From positions 12,436,827 through 12,500,826 of the forward strand of contig CM037476.1 of the NCBI GenBank assembly GCA_021014325.1: a stretch of 64,000 bases of DNA. The letters run 5' to 3'. Shown here in pieces: positions 54,080-64,000 of the stretch. Within the stretch, counting starts at the first letter, position 1. Every line of letters starts with the position of its first letter. Origin of the DNA: Plazaster borealis (lineage: Eukaryota; Echinodermata; Asteroidea; Forcipulatida; Labidiasteridae). The position numbers and the translations under genes were made by a program. The notes under the pieces were generated by a model. The model was not told where the DNA came from, did not search any database, and saw nothing but the letters and a program-made list of their open reading frames with translations.

Positions 54080-57000
54080 AAAAACATGGAAAGCTAGAGG
54101 GAGTTTCAGAACAATGCAGTAGCATCAGAGTAAACACCCTCTATTGGTGAAATATACAAGTAAAATATTGGTGATAGCATACAAAAACAGTTACAAACAC
54201 CCTGACTAAAGACTTTACGTGCCTGCTCATGCTCGGGAAAAAAGTTTTTGCAATAATCATCACCGCTGGTGTGCACGCTAAAACTGTATACAGCACTATC
54301 GTTGCTGGTGTGACGCAAAAGCAAAAGCCATCGACAGCATGGTCTTGTACAGTCCTCTTTTTGGTTATGCCCAGTTAAATGTAAGTTTCAAATTAAAAAA
54401 TCTTGGTAACTCTTGGTCTTTGGTTCTCACTTTGAATCACTCCCAACCTTCATAATCATCAGAATTGTCTTGGACGTTCATGGTCTTAGCATTGTAGTAG
54501 TGCCCTCTTCCAATGTAGATTACTCTCATTCTTGCTCCATTTTGAGACAAAATTATAAATTCTTTCAATGGGTTCATTCTCTCAAGTTCCCACTGTTGAC
54601 CACTCTTGGCCTGTTACTCCATTCTAAGAGATTCCTTACCACTTTTCTTCTTGATTTGATCTCTTTAGATTCCAAATTGAATCACATTTGCCACTTTCTC
54701 CATTCTAGATAATATTTCCAATTTCCAATTGTAACCATTGTGATGTACTCTTTAGTTTGTTTGATGAATCTTTCTCCAATTCTCACATGCTCTATATTAA
54801 ATCAAATTTCTGTCTCTTGAGGAACAAGCAGATTGGTTTTGGAGGGTATATTTTTTTTTACATGTTCACATAGTGTCAAAGACCTTTATAGATGCACTCA
54901 GTTGATTTTGCTTGTATAACTATTAGTCTACACTTTCATTCGTTTAATAAAATCTCAGAAAATGTTCATAGAGAACCAACCCATGATTAAAACAAACTTG
55001 TGATTATTTCCTCTTTCGTTTCCATTGTAAATCAGTTTCATCTAACTCAGTTCTGAGACAATATATGGCTCTCTCTTGCTCTTGTTTTTTTTCTTCAACC
55101 TTGCACCATTCTTGTGCCTTCCTCAATTTGTGAAATAATCTTGTTATCCCGTATTTGTTTGTTCACTTCCTAATGTACATCACTCTCATCCCTTGTCTGA
55201 TTTTTGAGACAATGTTACCATCTCAGTTTCTTTAGTTGTGTCTTCTTTGGTACACATTGAAGATCATTCTCACCTCACAACTTAGAGATGTTCTTGTACA
55301 CTCCTCCTCTTGGTTATGCCCAGTAAAGTTTCAAGATAACTCTGGGTCTTTGGTTCTCACTATGGACCACTTCCAGCCCTCCAAACCATCAAGGATAACA
55401 ATACACTCTTACCTGATCTTGATCTGATCTAAATTTTGTCATCTTCAGCTCACACTGAGGGTCGTTCTCATCTCTTTTAAAACCCAGAGGCATTCTTGCA
55501 CAGTCCTCCTCTTGGTTATGCCCAGTTAAGTTTCAAGATAACTCTTTTTCTTAAGTTCTCATTATGGACCACTTTCAGGCCTCCAAACCATCAAGGATAA
55601 CAATACGCCCAGTTAAGTTTCAAGATAACTCTGGGTCTTTGGTTCTCACTGTGGACCACTTCCAGCCCTCCAAACCATCAAGGATAACAATACACTCTTA
55701 CCTGATCTTGATCTGATCTATATTTTGTCATCTTCAGCTCACACTGAGGGTCGTTCTCATCTCTTTTAAAACCCAGAGGCATTCTGACACCGTCCTCCTC
55801 TTGGTTATACCCAGCTCAGTTTCAAGATAACTCTGGGTCTTTAGTTCTTACTATGGACCACTTCCAGCCCTCCAAACCATCATGGATAACAATACACTCT
55901 TACCTGATCTTGCTCTGATCAATATTTTATCTTCTTTGATTCACACTGAGGGTCTTTCTCATCTCTTTTAAAACTCAGAGGCATTCCTGCACACTCCTCT
56001 TGGTTATGCCTGGTTCAGTTTCAAGATAACTCTTTTTCTTAAGTTCTCACTATGGACCACTTTCAGCCCTCTAAACCATCCAGGATAACAATGCACTCTT
56101 TCCTGATCTTGCTCTGATCTAAGTTGTATCCTCTTTGATTCAAACTGAGGGTTGTTCTCATCTCTTAACTCAGAGGCATTCCTGCACCCTCCTCCTCTTG
56201 GTTATGCCCAGTTAAGTTTCAAGATAACTCTTTTTCTTAACTTCTCACTATGGATCACTTCCAGGCCTCCAAACCATCAAGGATAACAATACACTCTTAC
56301 CTGATCTTGATCTGATCTAAATTTTGTCATCTTTGGTTCACACTGAGGGTCGTTCTCATCTCTCAACCCAGAGGCATTCTTGTACACTCCTCCTCTTGGT
56401 TATGCCTTGTTCAGTTTTAGATATAACTCTTGGTGTTTGGTTCTCACTGTGGATTACTTCCAACCCACCAAACAATTAGAGATAATAAAACAGTCGCACA
56501 TTAGTTTTGTCTGCTTTATTACCTCTTGGTGTGGATCACTCTACATTCTCAGAATATGTTGCCCACTTTTCATCTTGATTCCCATAAATCAATGTATTTA
56601 TAGAAATTCCAACCCTCATCCAATCCTGTGATACCTATGTCTCACTCACTCACATGTGCATTATAATTCTCACTATTGATCTTAATTGTCCTTTAGTAAT
56701 TACTGATCTGTATTGGACATTCATTGTCTTAGTATAGTTCTCTATTTCCAATGTAGATTACTCTCATTCTAACTACATCTTGAGACAATCTTGCCAATTA
56801 TTCTGTGGCTATGTTATCTGAGGTTTCAACAGTTGTGTCTCACTCACTCATTCCTGGTTATTGATTCTCACTTTAGATCTTTAGTTGCCCTTTAGTAATT
56901 ACTGATCTGTATTGGATATTCATTGTCTAAGTATAGTTCTCTATTTCCAATGAAGATTACTCTCATTCTTACTCCATCTTGAGACAATCTTGTCAATTCT

Positions 57001-57725
57001 TCTGTGGTTATGTTATCTTAGGTTTCAACAGTTGACCACTATGTCTCACTCACTCATTCCTGGTTATTGATTCTCATGATAGATGTATTTTTTATTATTG
57101 TTTTTTTTTGGCTCAGTCAACAGATACACTTTAGTTGCCAATAATCAAACAACAAATTATGTCAGCTTTATTACAATCTCCACCCCTAAAAGCCCAAAAT
57201 CTTCAGAATCCTATTTTGGCCAAGCTGCATAAGACCTAAAACCTTCTAAATCCTTCTATGTAAAAACAGCCCGATAGCCCAAGTCCTGCTAAATCCTACC
57301 CTAATAAAAACTCATTGTAGCCCAAACCCTTCTAAATCCTCCTGTGTTGCAGATCCCTAAAAGCCCAAATCCTTCTCCATCCTGCTTTTTGGCAATGAGG
57401 ATATTGAAGGGCTTGGGCCCTTTAGGTTTAAATGTCAAAATACTCCCTTCGAAAGACACATTCAGGCGAGAACGAATTGTCTTTTTCGCAGTCGTCAAAC
57501 ACTAACCGACCGATCGTCTGCTTACACATTGACATTTTTACAATTCAGATAACGGTAGAAAAATTCACTCAAAAGTGCCGTGAAACTCGGACCACATTGC
57601 GATCACGATCACGATATATGCAACGCACAATCCATGTGACACACAAGCAGTCACATCATTTCCAATTTACAGGCTTGTAGTCTCCGTTATCTTATTACTT
57701 TGTGTGCTCCAATAAAGGCAAGAAA

Positions 57726-58105
57726 CAGGGCTCGAATTTTTGGGGAAAAATCCCGAGACCACAGGGCTTGTTGCTCAAAATGTTTACTGGACCAGAATTG
57801 TTTTATGAGACTGGAATCAAAATGAGACAAAACTTCCTGACACAGTTTAACATGCATTTCATATCTCATTTGTCTTTAAGGGTATACACTTCATTACTCA
57901 ATAGAATTGAAAGGTATTTTACCAGATTCCCTCAAAGTCAACATTTGAACACAATTTGTTTTTGTTCAAGATATTACACACAGTGAGGTTTTATTATTCA
58001 ATTGAAAAATGCAAGACTGCCGGACTTGTCCAGTCTTGAGTTTACAGGCCCAACACTAAAACTACTGGCCTCGGGCCTGTGGTCCAGTTTCAAATTTGAG
58101 CCCTG
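57726..58105. mobile_element. hAT-like element inside satellite unit 2
   Basis: This is nearly identical to 53699-54079 (CAGGGCTCGAATTTTTGGGG at the left end). The two copies and their flanks differ by few changes, which shows the higher-order duplication is young. Confidence 0.8.
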
Positions 58106-60288
58106 AAAAACATGGAAAGCTAGAGGGAGTTTCAGAACAATGCAGTAGCATCAGAGTAAACACCCTCTATTGGTGAAATATACAAGTGAAATATTGGTGA
58201 TAGCATACAAAAACAGTTACAAACACCCTGACTAAAGACTTTACGTGCCTGCCCAAGCTCGGGAAAAAAGTTTTTGCAATAATCATCACCGCTGGTGTGC
58301 ACGCTAAAACTGTATACAGCACTATCGTTGCTGGTGTGACGCAAAAGCAAAAGCCGTTGACAGCATGGTCTTGTACAGTCCTCTTTTTGGTTATGCCCAG
58401 TTAAATGTAAGTTTCAAATTAAAAAATCTTGGTAACTCTTGGTCGTTGGTTCTCACTTTGAATCACTCCCAACCTTCATAATCATCAGAATTGTCTTGGA
58501 CGTTCATGGTCTTAGCATTGTAGTAGTGCCCTCTTTCAATGTAGATTACTCTCATTCTTGCTCCATTTTGAGACAAAATTATAAATTCTTTCGATGGGTT
58601 CATTCTCTCAAGTTCCCACTGTTGACCACTCTTTCATAAGATCTCAGAAAATGTTCATAGAGAACAACCCATGATTAAAACCAACTTGTGATTATATCCT
58701 CTTAGTCTTTTGTTTCCAATGTAAATAATTTTCATCTAACTGAGACAATATTCTGAGACAATATATGGCTCTCTCTTGCTCTTGGTTTTTTTCTTTTTTT
58801 CTTTTAACCTTGACAATTCTCGTGCCTATTTCAATTTGTGATATAATCTTGCCAGCCTGTATTAGTTTGTTCACTTCCTAATGTACATCACTCTCATCCC
58901 TTATCTGATTTTGAGACAATGTTACCATCTCAGTTTCTTTAGTTGTGTCTTCTTTGGTACACATTGAAGATCATTCTCACCTCACAACTTAGAGATGATC
59001 TTGCACACTCCTCCTCTTTGTTATGCCCAGTTCAGTTTCAAATTTACAACTTTTGATAACTGTTGGTCTTTAGTTCTCACTATGGATCACTTCCAGGCCT
59101 CCAAACCATCGAGGATAACAATACACTCTTACCTGATCTTGCTCTGATCTTAATGCTGTCATCTTTGGTTCACACTGAGGGTCGTTCTCATCTCTTTTAA
59201 AACTCAGAGGCATTCTGACACAGTCCTCCTCTTGGTTATGCCCAGTTAAGTTTCAAGATAACTCTGGGTCTTTGGTTCTCACTATGGATCACTTCCAGCC
59301 CTCCAAACCATCAAGGATAACAATACACTCTTACCTGATCTTGCTCTGATCTAAATTTTGTCATCTTTGGTTCACACTGAGGGCCGTTCTCATCTCTTTT
59401 AAAACTCAGAGGCATTCTTGCACAGTCCTCCTCTTGGTTATGCCTAGTTAAGTTTCAAGATAACTCTGGGTCTTTGGTTCTCACTATGGATCACTTCCAG
59501 CCCTCCAAACCATCAAGGATAACAATACACTCTTACCTGATCTTGCTCTGATCTATATTTTATCATCTTTGGTTCACACTCTCATCTCTTAACTCAGTGG
59601 CATTCTGGCACACTCTTCCTCTTGGTTATGCCCTGTTCAATTTCAGATATAACTCTTGGTGTTTGGTTCTCACTATGGATCACCTCCAACCTACCAAACA
59701 ATTAGAGATAATACAACAGTCGCACATTAGTTTTGTTTGTTTCACCATAACCGATTCTCTGCTTGATTCTACCTGATCTTGCTCTCTGACTTTAACTTTG
59801 TCTTTTTTGGTTCACATTGAAGATCATTTTCATCTCTCAACTCAGAGGCATTCTTGCAAACTCCTCCTCTTAGTTGTGCCCAGTTCAATTTCAAATATAC
59901 AAGTCTTGATAACTTTGGGTCTTTGGTTATCGCTATGAACCACTCCCAACTCTCAACTCCATCAAAGATAATAAAACAGACTCACTTATAGTTTGTCTGT
60001 TTTACATTAGTTTGTCTTTGTGTGGATCACTCTACATTCTCAGAGTATGTTGCCCACTTTTCATCTTGATTCCCATAAATCAATGTATTTATAGAAATTC
60101 CAACCCTCATCCAATCCTGTAATACCTATGTCTCAATCGCTCACATGTGCGTTATGATTCTCACTATAGATCATTATTGCCCTTTAGTGTTTACTGAGCT
60201 CTCCTGGACATTCATGGTTTTATTGTAGTTCCCTCTTCCAATGTAGATTACTCTCATTCCTACTCCATCTTGAAACAATCTTGTCAAT

Positions 60289-60967
60289 AGACTGTGCAAG
60301 TCTCGCGCATATTTGAACTTCCGGGACCATTGTGGTCCCAACCATATGGAGATTTACGTGGGCAAGATTTTGTATTGTCAATTATTTTAGTTTAGTGTGG
60401 TTTATGACCATGAAAATTATATATGCTGTTGGGAATGTAATACTTAGTGATAAAAAATAGGAAAGTAAAATCAATTCAGCAATATAACAAAGAAAACCCG
60501 AGAATTAAACTTGACCCCAGCTTCCGGTTGCTGCAAAAAATTAAAAATTTTGTGCTCACCTCTGATCACGATGCACGATGATAATCGACAGATGCTGTAC
60601 TTAAAACGCAAAGCCTTTTCACAGCAGTCTATGGTTGTTGAGGCTTTAGTGTCCTATATAAATTGCGTCAAGCATTAATTTTACGCTCGTGTGACCATCG
60701 CAAATCCACGTAAGTGGTTTCTGAAAAGTTAAGATCAAATAAGCATCCTTGTCCCAGAGTTTTAATTTTGCTTCAATTATAATTAACACATTATTTGTGT
60801 AATTATTATAAAAATTCAAACTGATTTTTTAAATATGTGATGAGTATTTTTGTTGTTCAGATTTTATCATTGAATATAATTTAAAACAAAGATTTGATTT
60901 CAGAAAAAACAAACTTTTTCGGATGACGTGTTTTCTCGTTCCGATACGCGCGAGACTTGCACAGTCT
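60289..60967. mobile_element. 679-bp inverted-repeat element in the satellite
   Basis: AGACTGTGCAAGTCTCGCGC ... GCGCGAGACTTGCACAGTCT splits the satellite phrase TTGTCAATTCTTCTGTGG, found intact in other monomers. AT is duplicated at the junctions. It is a longer copy of 2525-2986 in the opposite orientation. No transposase frame is present. Confidence 0.88.
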
Positions 60968-61125
60968 ATTCTTCTGTGGTTATGTTATCTTAGGTTTCAA
61001 CAGTTGACCACCAGCTTTGTTTCGCTTACTCATTCCTGGTTATTGATTCTCACGATAGGACTATGTCTTTAACCCTTTAGTAATTACTGAGCTGTCTTAG
61101 ACGTTTATGGTCTCAGCAGTGCCTA

Positions 61126-62540
61126 CTTCCACATATGGAAAACTTGTGCGCATTTGCTAAATCCCCCCCCGCGACGCACGCTGTAATACGGGAAATCAGT
61201 GACCCAACAACGCGAAAAATTCCAAACTTTCTCACGTACATAAAAATTGTAAAGGTGTATTACACCGTCTCGTTCGATATTTAAAACGTCAACCTCTTCG
61301 TATAAGTATAACAATGAAAATAGATAACATACGAGGAAACATCTTTTTACAATACAAAAACGGTATAAAAGTTAACAATTCAGCATTTCCTACAAAGGTC
61401 AACACGAATTTGACAACATTTCCTGCAGGTTCACTAAGTAAACAGAACGGCAACATTTTGTAAACTCTTTATGTCCTAAACTGAATCTCTTTTTCCCCCA
61501 TTGGCGCACCCAGGAAAGATCTGTGGACAGGGCTTAAAATAAAAATATGGCTTATTATGAAATTTCAAAAGACTAAAAGCTGCAAAACATGAAGTTTTGG
61601 TGGTATGAATAATCGCCCTTCCTACTCCCCTTTGATTGCTTATAATTTCTCCTCTATCCAATTGCTAAAATGATGGGTTTAAGAAGGATTTGGGTCTGTA
61701 TTGCTTGATGTTGTAGGAGAAGATTTAGGCTGAATTCTAGCCAAACTGCCTAGACTGTAAGGGTTGAGGAACTGTCATTAAATAGTTATAATGTACATGT
61801 CTGTTATTATGTGGCTCTTACATGTCTCAGTGAAAATGGAAAACTCTAATTGCTTTATTAACAAAACTATGACTCCTGAGGTGATTCCTTGAGCGTTTTA
61901 TTTTCCCGAGGCTACGGGTAAAGTACATTGGTTGGTACAGATGAAAAATTTAGTTTAGACAAGATACTTTTAATTAAGTAGAAAATCATGAAAAGCGAGT
62001 GAAAAAGAACATTTATGGGCCTATTTGTGAAATGCTGAAATGATGAATAAAGGAGAAAAATTAGAGGGTTTCATCATTGTTACCAGTTGACCACCTGGAA
62101 TTGCAGAGGGGGGGGGGGGTAGCGCATCCCCAAGTAGCTGTCAATTGACTTTTGTATCAGCCTAATACGTAAAGATACCCTGAAATGAGCTGCACAACCA
62201 TGTCCAAATGTTCACATTCTTCCTCCATGCTTCCGTCAGAAAGTTCATTTCTATTCTATTTCTACCTAAAAGATTCAGAACAAGTAAAAGCACAGCAAAT
62301 GAATGAACAATGGAAACGATTTTTTGTTTTTCTGTGTGAACTGTTGGTTGGGTCGGTAGTCAACCTTACTTTAATCACTTCTCAATCAACGATTCGCAAC
62401 AATATTTCTGGTTTTACAGATTCATCAATCTTGCTTTACAATATTATTACAACAACAATTACATTCATATTCATCAACATTACTTAAGTCACGTTATTCA
62501 TGTAATAATTAATCGCCGTCATGGCGTGGGGGATAGCTCG
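61126..62540. other. Unannotated stretch right of the satellite
   Basis: A degraded relative of the 15800 foldback occurs near 61870, and a G run lies near 62106. An open frame at 62185-62487 (+, 100 codons) has no recognisable domain. No gene is supported. Confidence 0.4.
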
Positions 62541-63533
62541 TTAGATACCGAGCGATTTTGATGGTAGTAGGTTCGATGCAGAATGAAGTTTAAAGTAAGC
62601 ACTTCGGGCAGTTTCCGTCTTCCATCTACCGTGTTTTGAAATTAAGAATGGCGGAACTTGGGCGTTGCATGCGGCTGATGCACCGCCTGATCTTAAGCTG
62701 TGGAGGCCGTAGATTGATACGTCAGGAACGTGAGTTCTTATGGCATCTAAGACGATTTCCCGTGTGCGGGTGTAGCTTAGTGGATAGGCTGATGGAACAA
62801 GTCCTTTTTTGGTGTGGGTTAGCCTGCGGATAATAGGTAGTTTACAGTCTGAAGTATCGCCAAGTGCGGTGAAATATCTCTCCGCTGCGACCACCGGACA
62901 TGTGGGTTTGAAAGTCCTGGCTATTGTTATCTCGGCACCTTGCCTGAATTGGTCCGTTTTGGATCTGGAAAGGTGGATTGTTAAACGATCAGCTTCAATT
63001 ACGCAGTCCTTCCTAGCTACTCCGGACAGGTCGCTGAATCTTAGGAAGCCTGCGTATGAGACTAAGCGTATGAATGTGACACGCAAGTCGGCCAGGTTGG
63101 CGTTGGGGTGACCGTGAGTTTCTGTAATCTTTGATAGTATATCTGGGGTAATTGGCTCTTTTCGGATTGGTGCCGATACGTTGAGCCGTTTATAGCCTTG
63201 TATGGCGATCTTTACCATTGGATCGTCGGTCGGTGAAGGTGTGCCAGTAAGACTGTGAACCCACTTGACCGCTGAGGCTGCACTTTCGGCGAGAGACTTT
63301 GGTTCCGGTTGATGCGAGATGGGTGATGTATAGGGCGAAGTGGAATGGTTTGACGGGGAAGACTGACACACCTGTCTTGGAGCTTGCCCATTTCTCCCAC
63401 TTTGCCCAGCTCGCCTTATAAGTTTTGACGGTCGACGGAGCTTTGGCTGACAAAAGGAGGGATGGTAGGCTGAAAGTGGCGAGTTGTCGTAGTGTTGGAT
63501 CTTGTAAGGAGTTTGACAAGTTGGTCCATACAT
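62541..63533 (-). pseudogene. Tyrosine recombinase exon with one frameshift
   Basis: On minus the frame from 63532 reads an N-terminal DNA-binding (SAM-like) domain (STVKTYKASWAKWEKWAS, PVKPFHFALYITHL). Near 63298-63300 one extra A shifts frame, and the catalytic domain continues in the second frame (KSLAESAASAVKWVHS, then EPITPDILSK). The tyrosine-recombinase residues are present. In the second frame, numbered from its Met at 63533, they are Arg165 (FLRFSDL), Lys192 (SKTD), His278 and Arg281 (HSLRSGGAS), His301 (HGRW) and nucleophile Tyr313. The exon begins after a good acceptor (TTTTTTATTGTTGACAG), so upstream exons are likely. The family fits recombinases of DIRS/Ngaro retroelements or Cryptons, which cut and join DNA circles; a domesticated gene is possible. 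No reverse transcriptase lies within the window next to it. Confidence 0.8.
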
Positions 63534-63764
63534 CTGTCAACAATAAAAAACAGTCGAGCAACAGCAATTGGTTCAACATTACGCGCAAATAGCGTTGGTC
63601 AATTTGAAAATACATTCTGGCAATCAATGCTTAAACCATTTAATTTCTATACGTCCAGCTCAAACAGAGGAGTTTTAATGAAATGCATGTAACAATGCGT
63701 TAATGTATTATGTACATCGGGAGAATAAGTGTTCCATTCTTGGAATGAGATTGAGGGGGTGTTG

Positions 63765-63890
63765 ACATTCGGTGCCGAGAGCCAGTCCCTAGTTGGGCGC
63801 TCGGTGGCCACGAAAAAACCCTGTGGGAAATGTGGGTGCATCCCGGGCTCTCAGCGGGGGTGCACTCCCCCTGTACCGAATGTTAAGGGC
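63765..63890. repeat. Imperfect inverted repeat near the recombinase
   Basis: CATTCGGTGCCGAGAGCC and GGGCTCTCAGC ... ACCGAATG face each other across about 80 bp. It could be an element end, but the window stops too soon to judge. Confidence 0.4.
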
Positions 63891-64000
63891 TTGGGTTGGG
63901 TGGGTAGCTGGTATTGGAGTAAGGTTAACAGTGACCGAGAGTGAGCTTGAGGATAATGTGTCATTTATGTAGTAGTTGGGATTACGTAATCGAGTGAGCT

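Larger units (their letters stand above)
50190..61125. repeat. Satellite with about 200-bp monomers and about 4.0-4.1-kb higher-order units
   Basis: Monomers of about 194-210 bp recur in two diverged subfamilies. One carries CCTCCTCTTGGTTATGCCCA, CCTCCAAACCATCAAGGATA and GGGTCGTTCTCATCTC. The other carries GATTACTCTCATTCTTACTC and CACTCACTCATTCCTGGTTA. At a larger scale the order repeats: 50318 matches 54417 and 58441, and 53566 matches 57588 (offset about 4022). Two full units and a truncated third result. The + strand is pyrimidine-rich. A 679-bp transposon interrupts the third unit. Open frames inside are not supported as genes. Confidence 0.88.

Noticed and set aside
62185..62487. A 100-codon frame on + left of the recombinase
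   Set aside because: It has no domain, an atypical Thr/Ile-rich tail and no splice or promoter context. I kept it only as an unannotated stretch.
62515..62585. Third SINE head (GATAGCTCGTTAG .. GGTTCGATGC)
   Set aside because: The B box is imperfect (GGTTCGATGCA), and no body or tail could be followed because the recombinase exon begins at once.
62766..62800. tRNA-like phrase GGTGTAGCTTAGTGGATAGG on +
   Set aside because: It lies opposite the catalytic domain of the recombinase frame, and no cloverleaf or B box follows.

Overview
This is eukaryotic, intron-containing, repeat-dense animal DNA. The genes and repeat types fit an echinoderm. A sea star is my best guess, because the abundant TTAA-flanked repeats that begin AAAGGCA.. 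look like families I associate with asteroid assemblies. That is recall, not a search. No rRNA genes, functional tRNA genes, CRISPR arrays or operons are present. Most short open frames lie inside repeats or opposite exons and are not genes.

Layout. 1-3.8 kb: dispersed repeats. 3.8-4.5 kb: a TATA-led, single-exon secreted C-type lectin on +. 4.6-6.5 kb: local duplications and small transposons. 6.67-39.9 kb: a tandem cluster of sigma-class glutathione S-transferase (GST) genes, all on the minus strand, each with five exons. Gene A is 6669-13210, B is 16288-20022, C is 25816-33306 and D is 35432-39890. Every exon boundary has a GT/AG site in the same phase (133, 93, 113-119, 111, 159-174 bp), so the models are firm. 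C is unusual: its nearest first exon (29700-29831) is frameshifted, but an intact orphan first exon lies upstream (33174-33306), where a further gene copy has lost exons 2-5.

Introns and spacers are full of non-autonomous transposons: TTAA-flanked elements, hAT-like elements with 8-bp target duplications, TA-flanked elements, tRNA-derived SINEs, a 2.9-kb Helitron-like element and foldback elements. Paralogous empty sites let several insertions be placed before or after the B/C/D duplications.

40-50 kb: more repeats and a decayed LINE on minus (about 45.3-47.5 kb) with recognisable endonuclease and reverse transcriptase motifs. 50.2-61.1 kb: a large satellite of roughly 200-bp monomers arranged in about 4.0-4.1-kb higher-order units, interrupted by a 679-bp inverted-repeat transposon. 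62.5-63.5 kb: a tyrosine recombinase exon on minus, of retroelement or Crypton type, with one frameshift.

Functionally, the GST cluster is the coherent unit: glutathione-conjugating or prostaglandin-D-synthase-like enzymes expanded by tandem duplication. The lectin is an independent gene for extracellular sugar recognition. The rest is mobile or satellite DNA.
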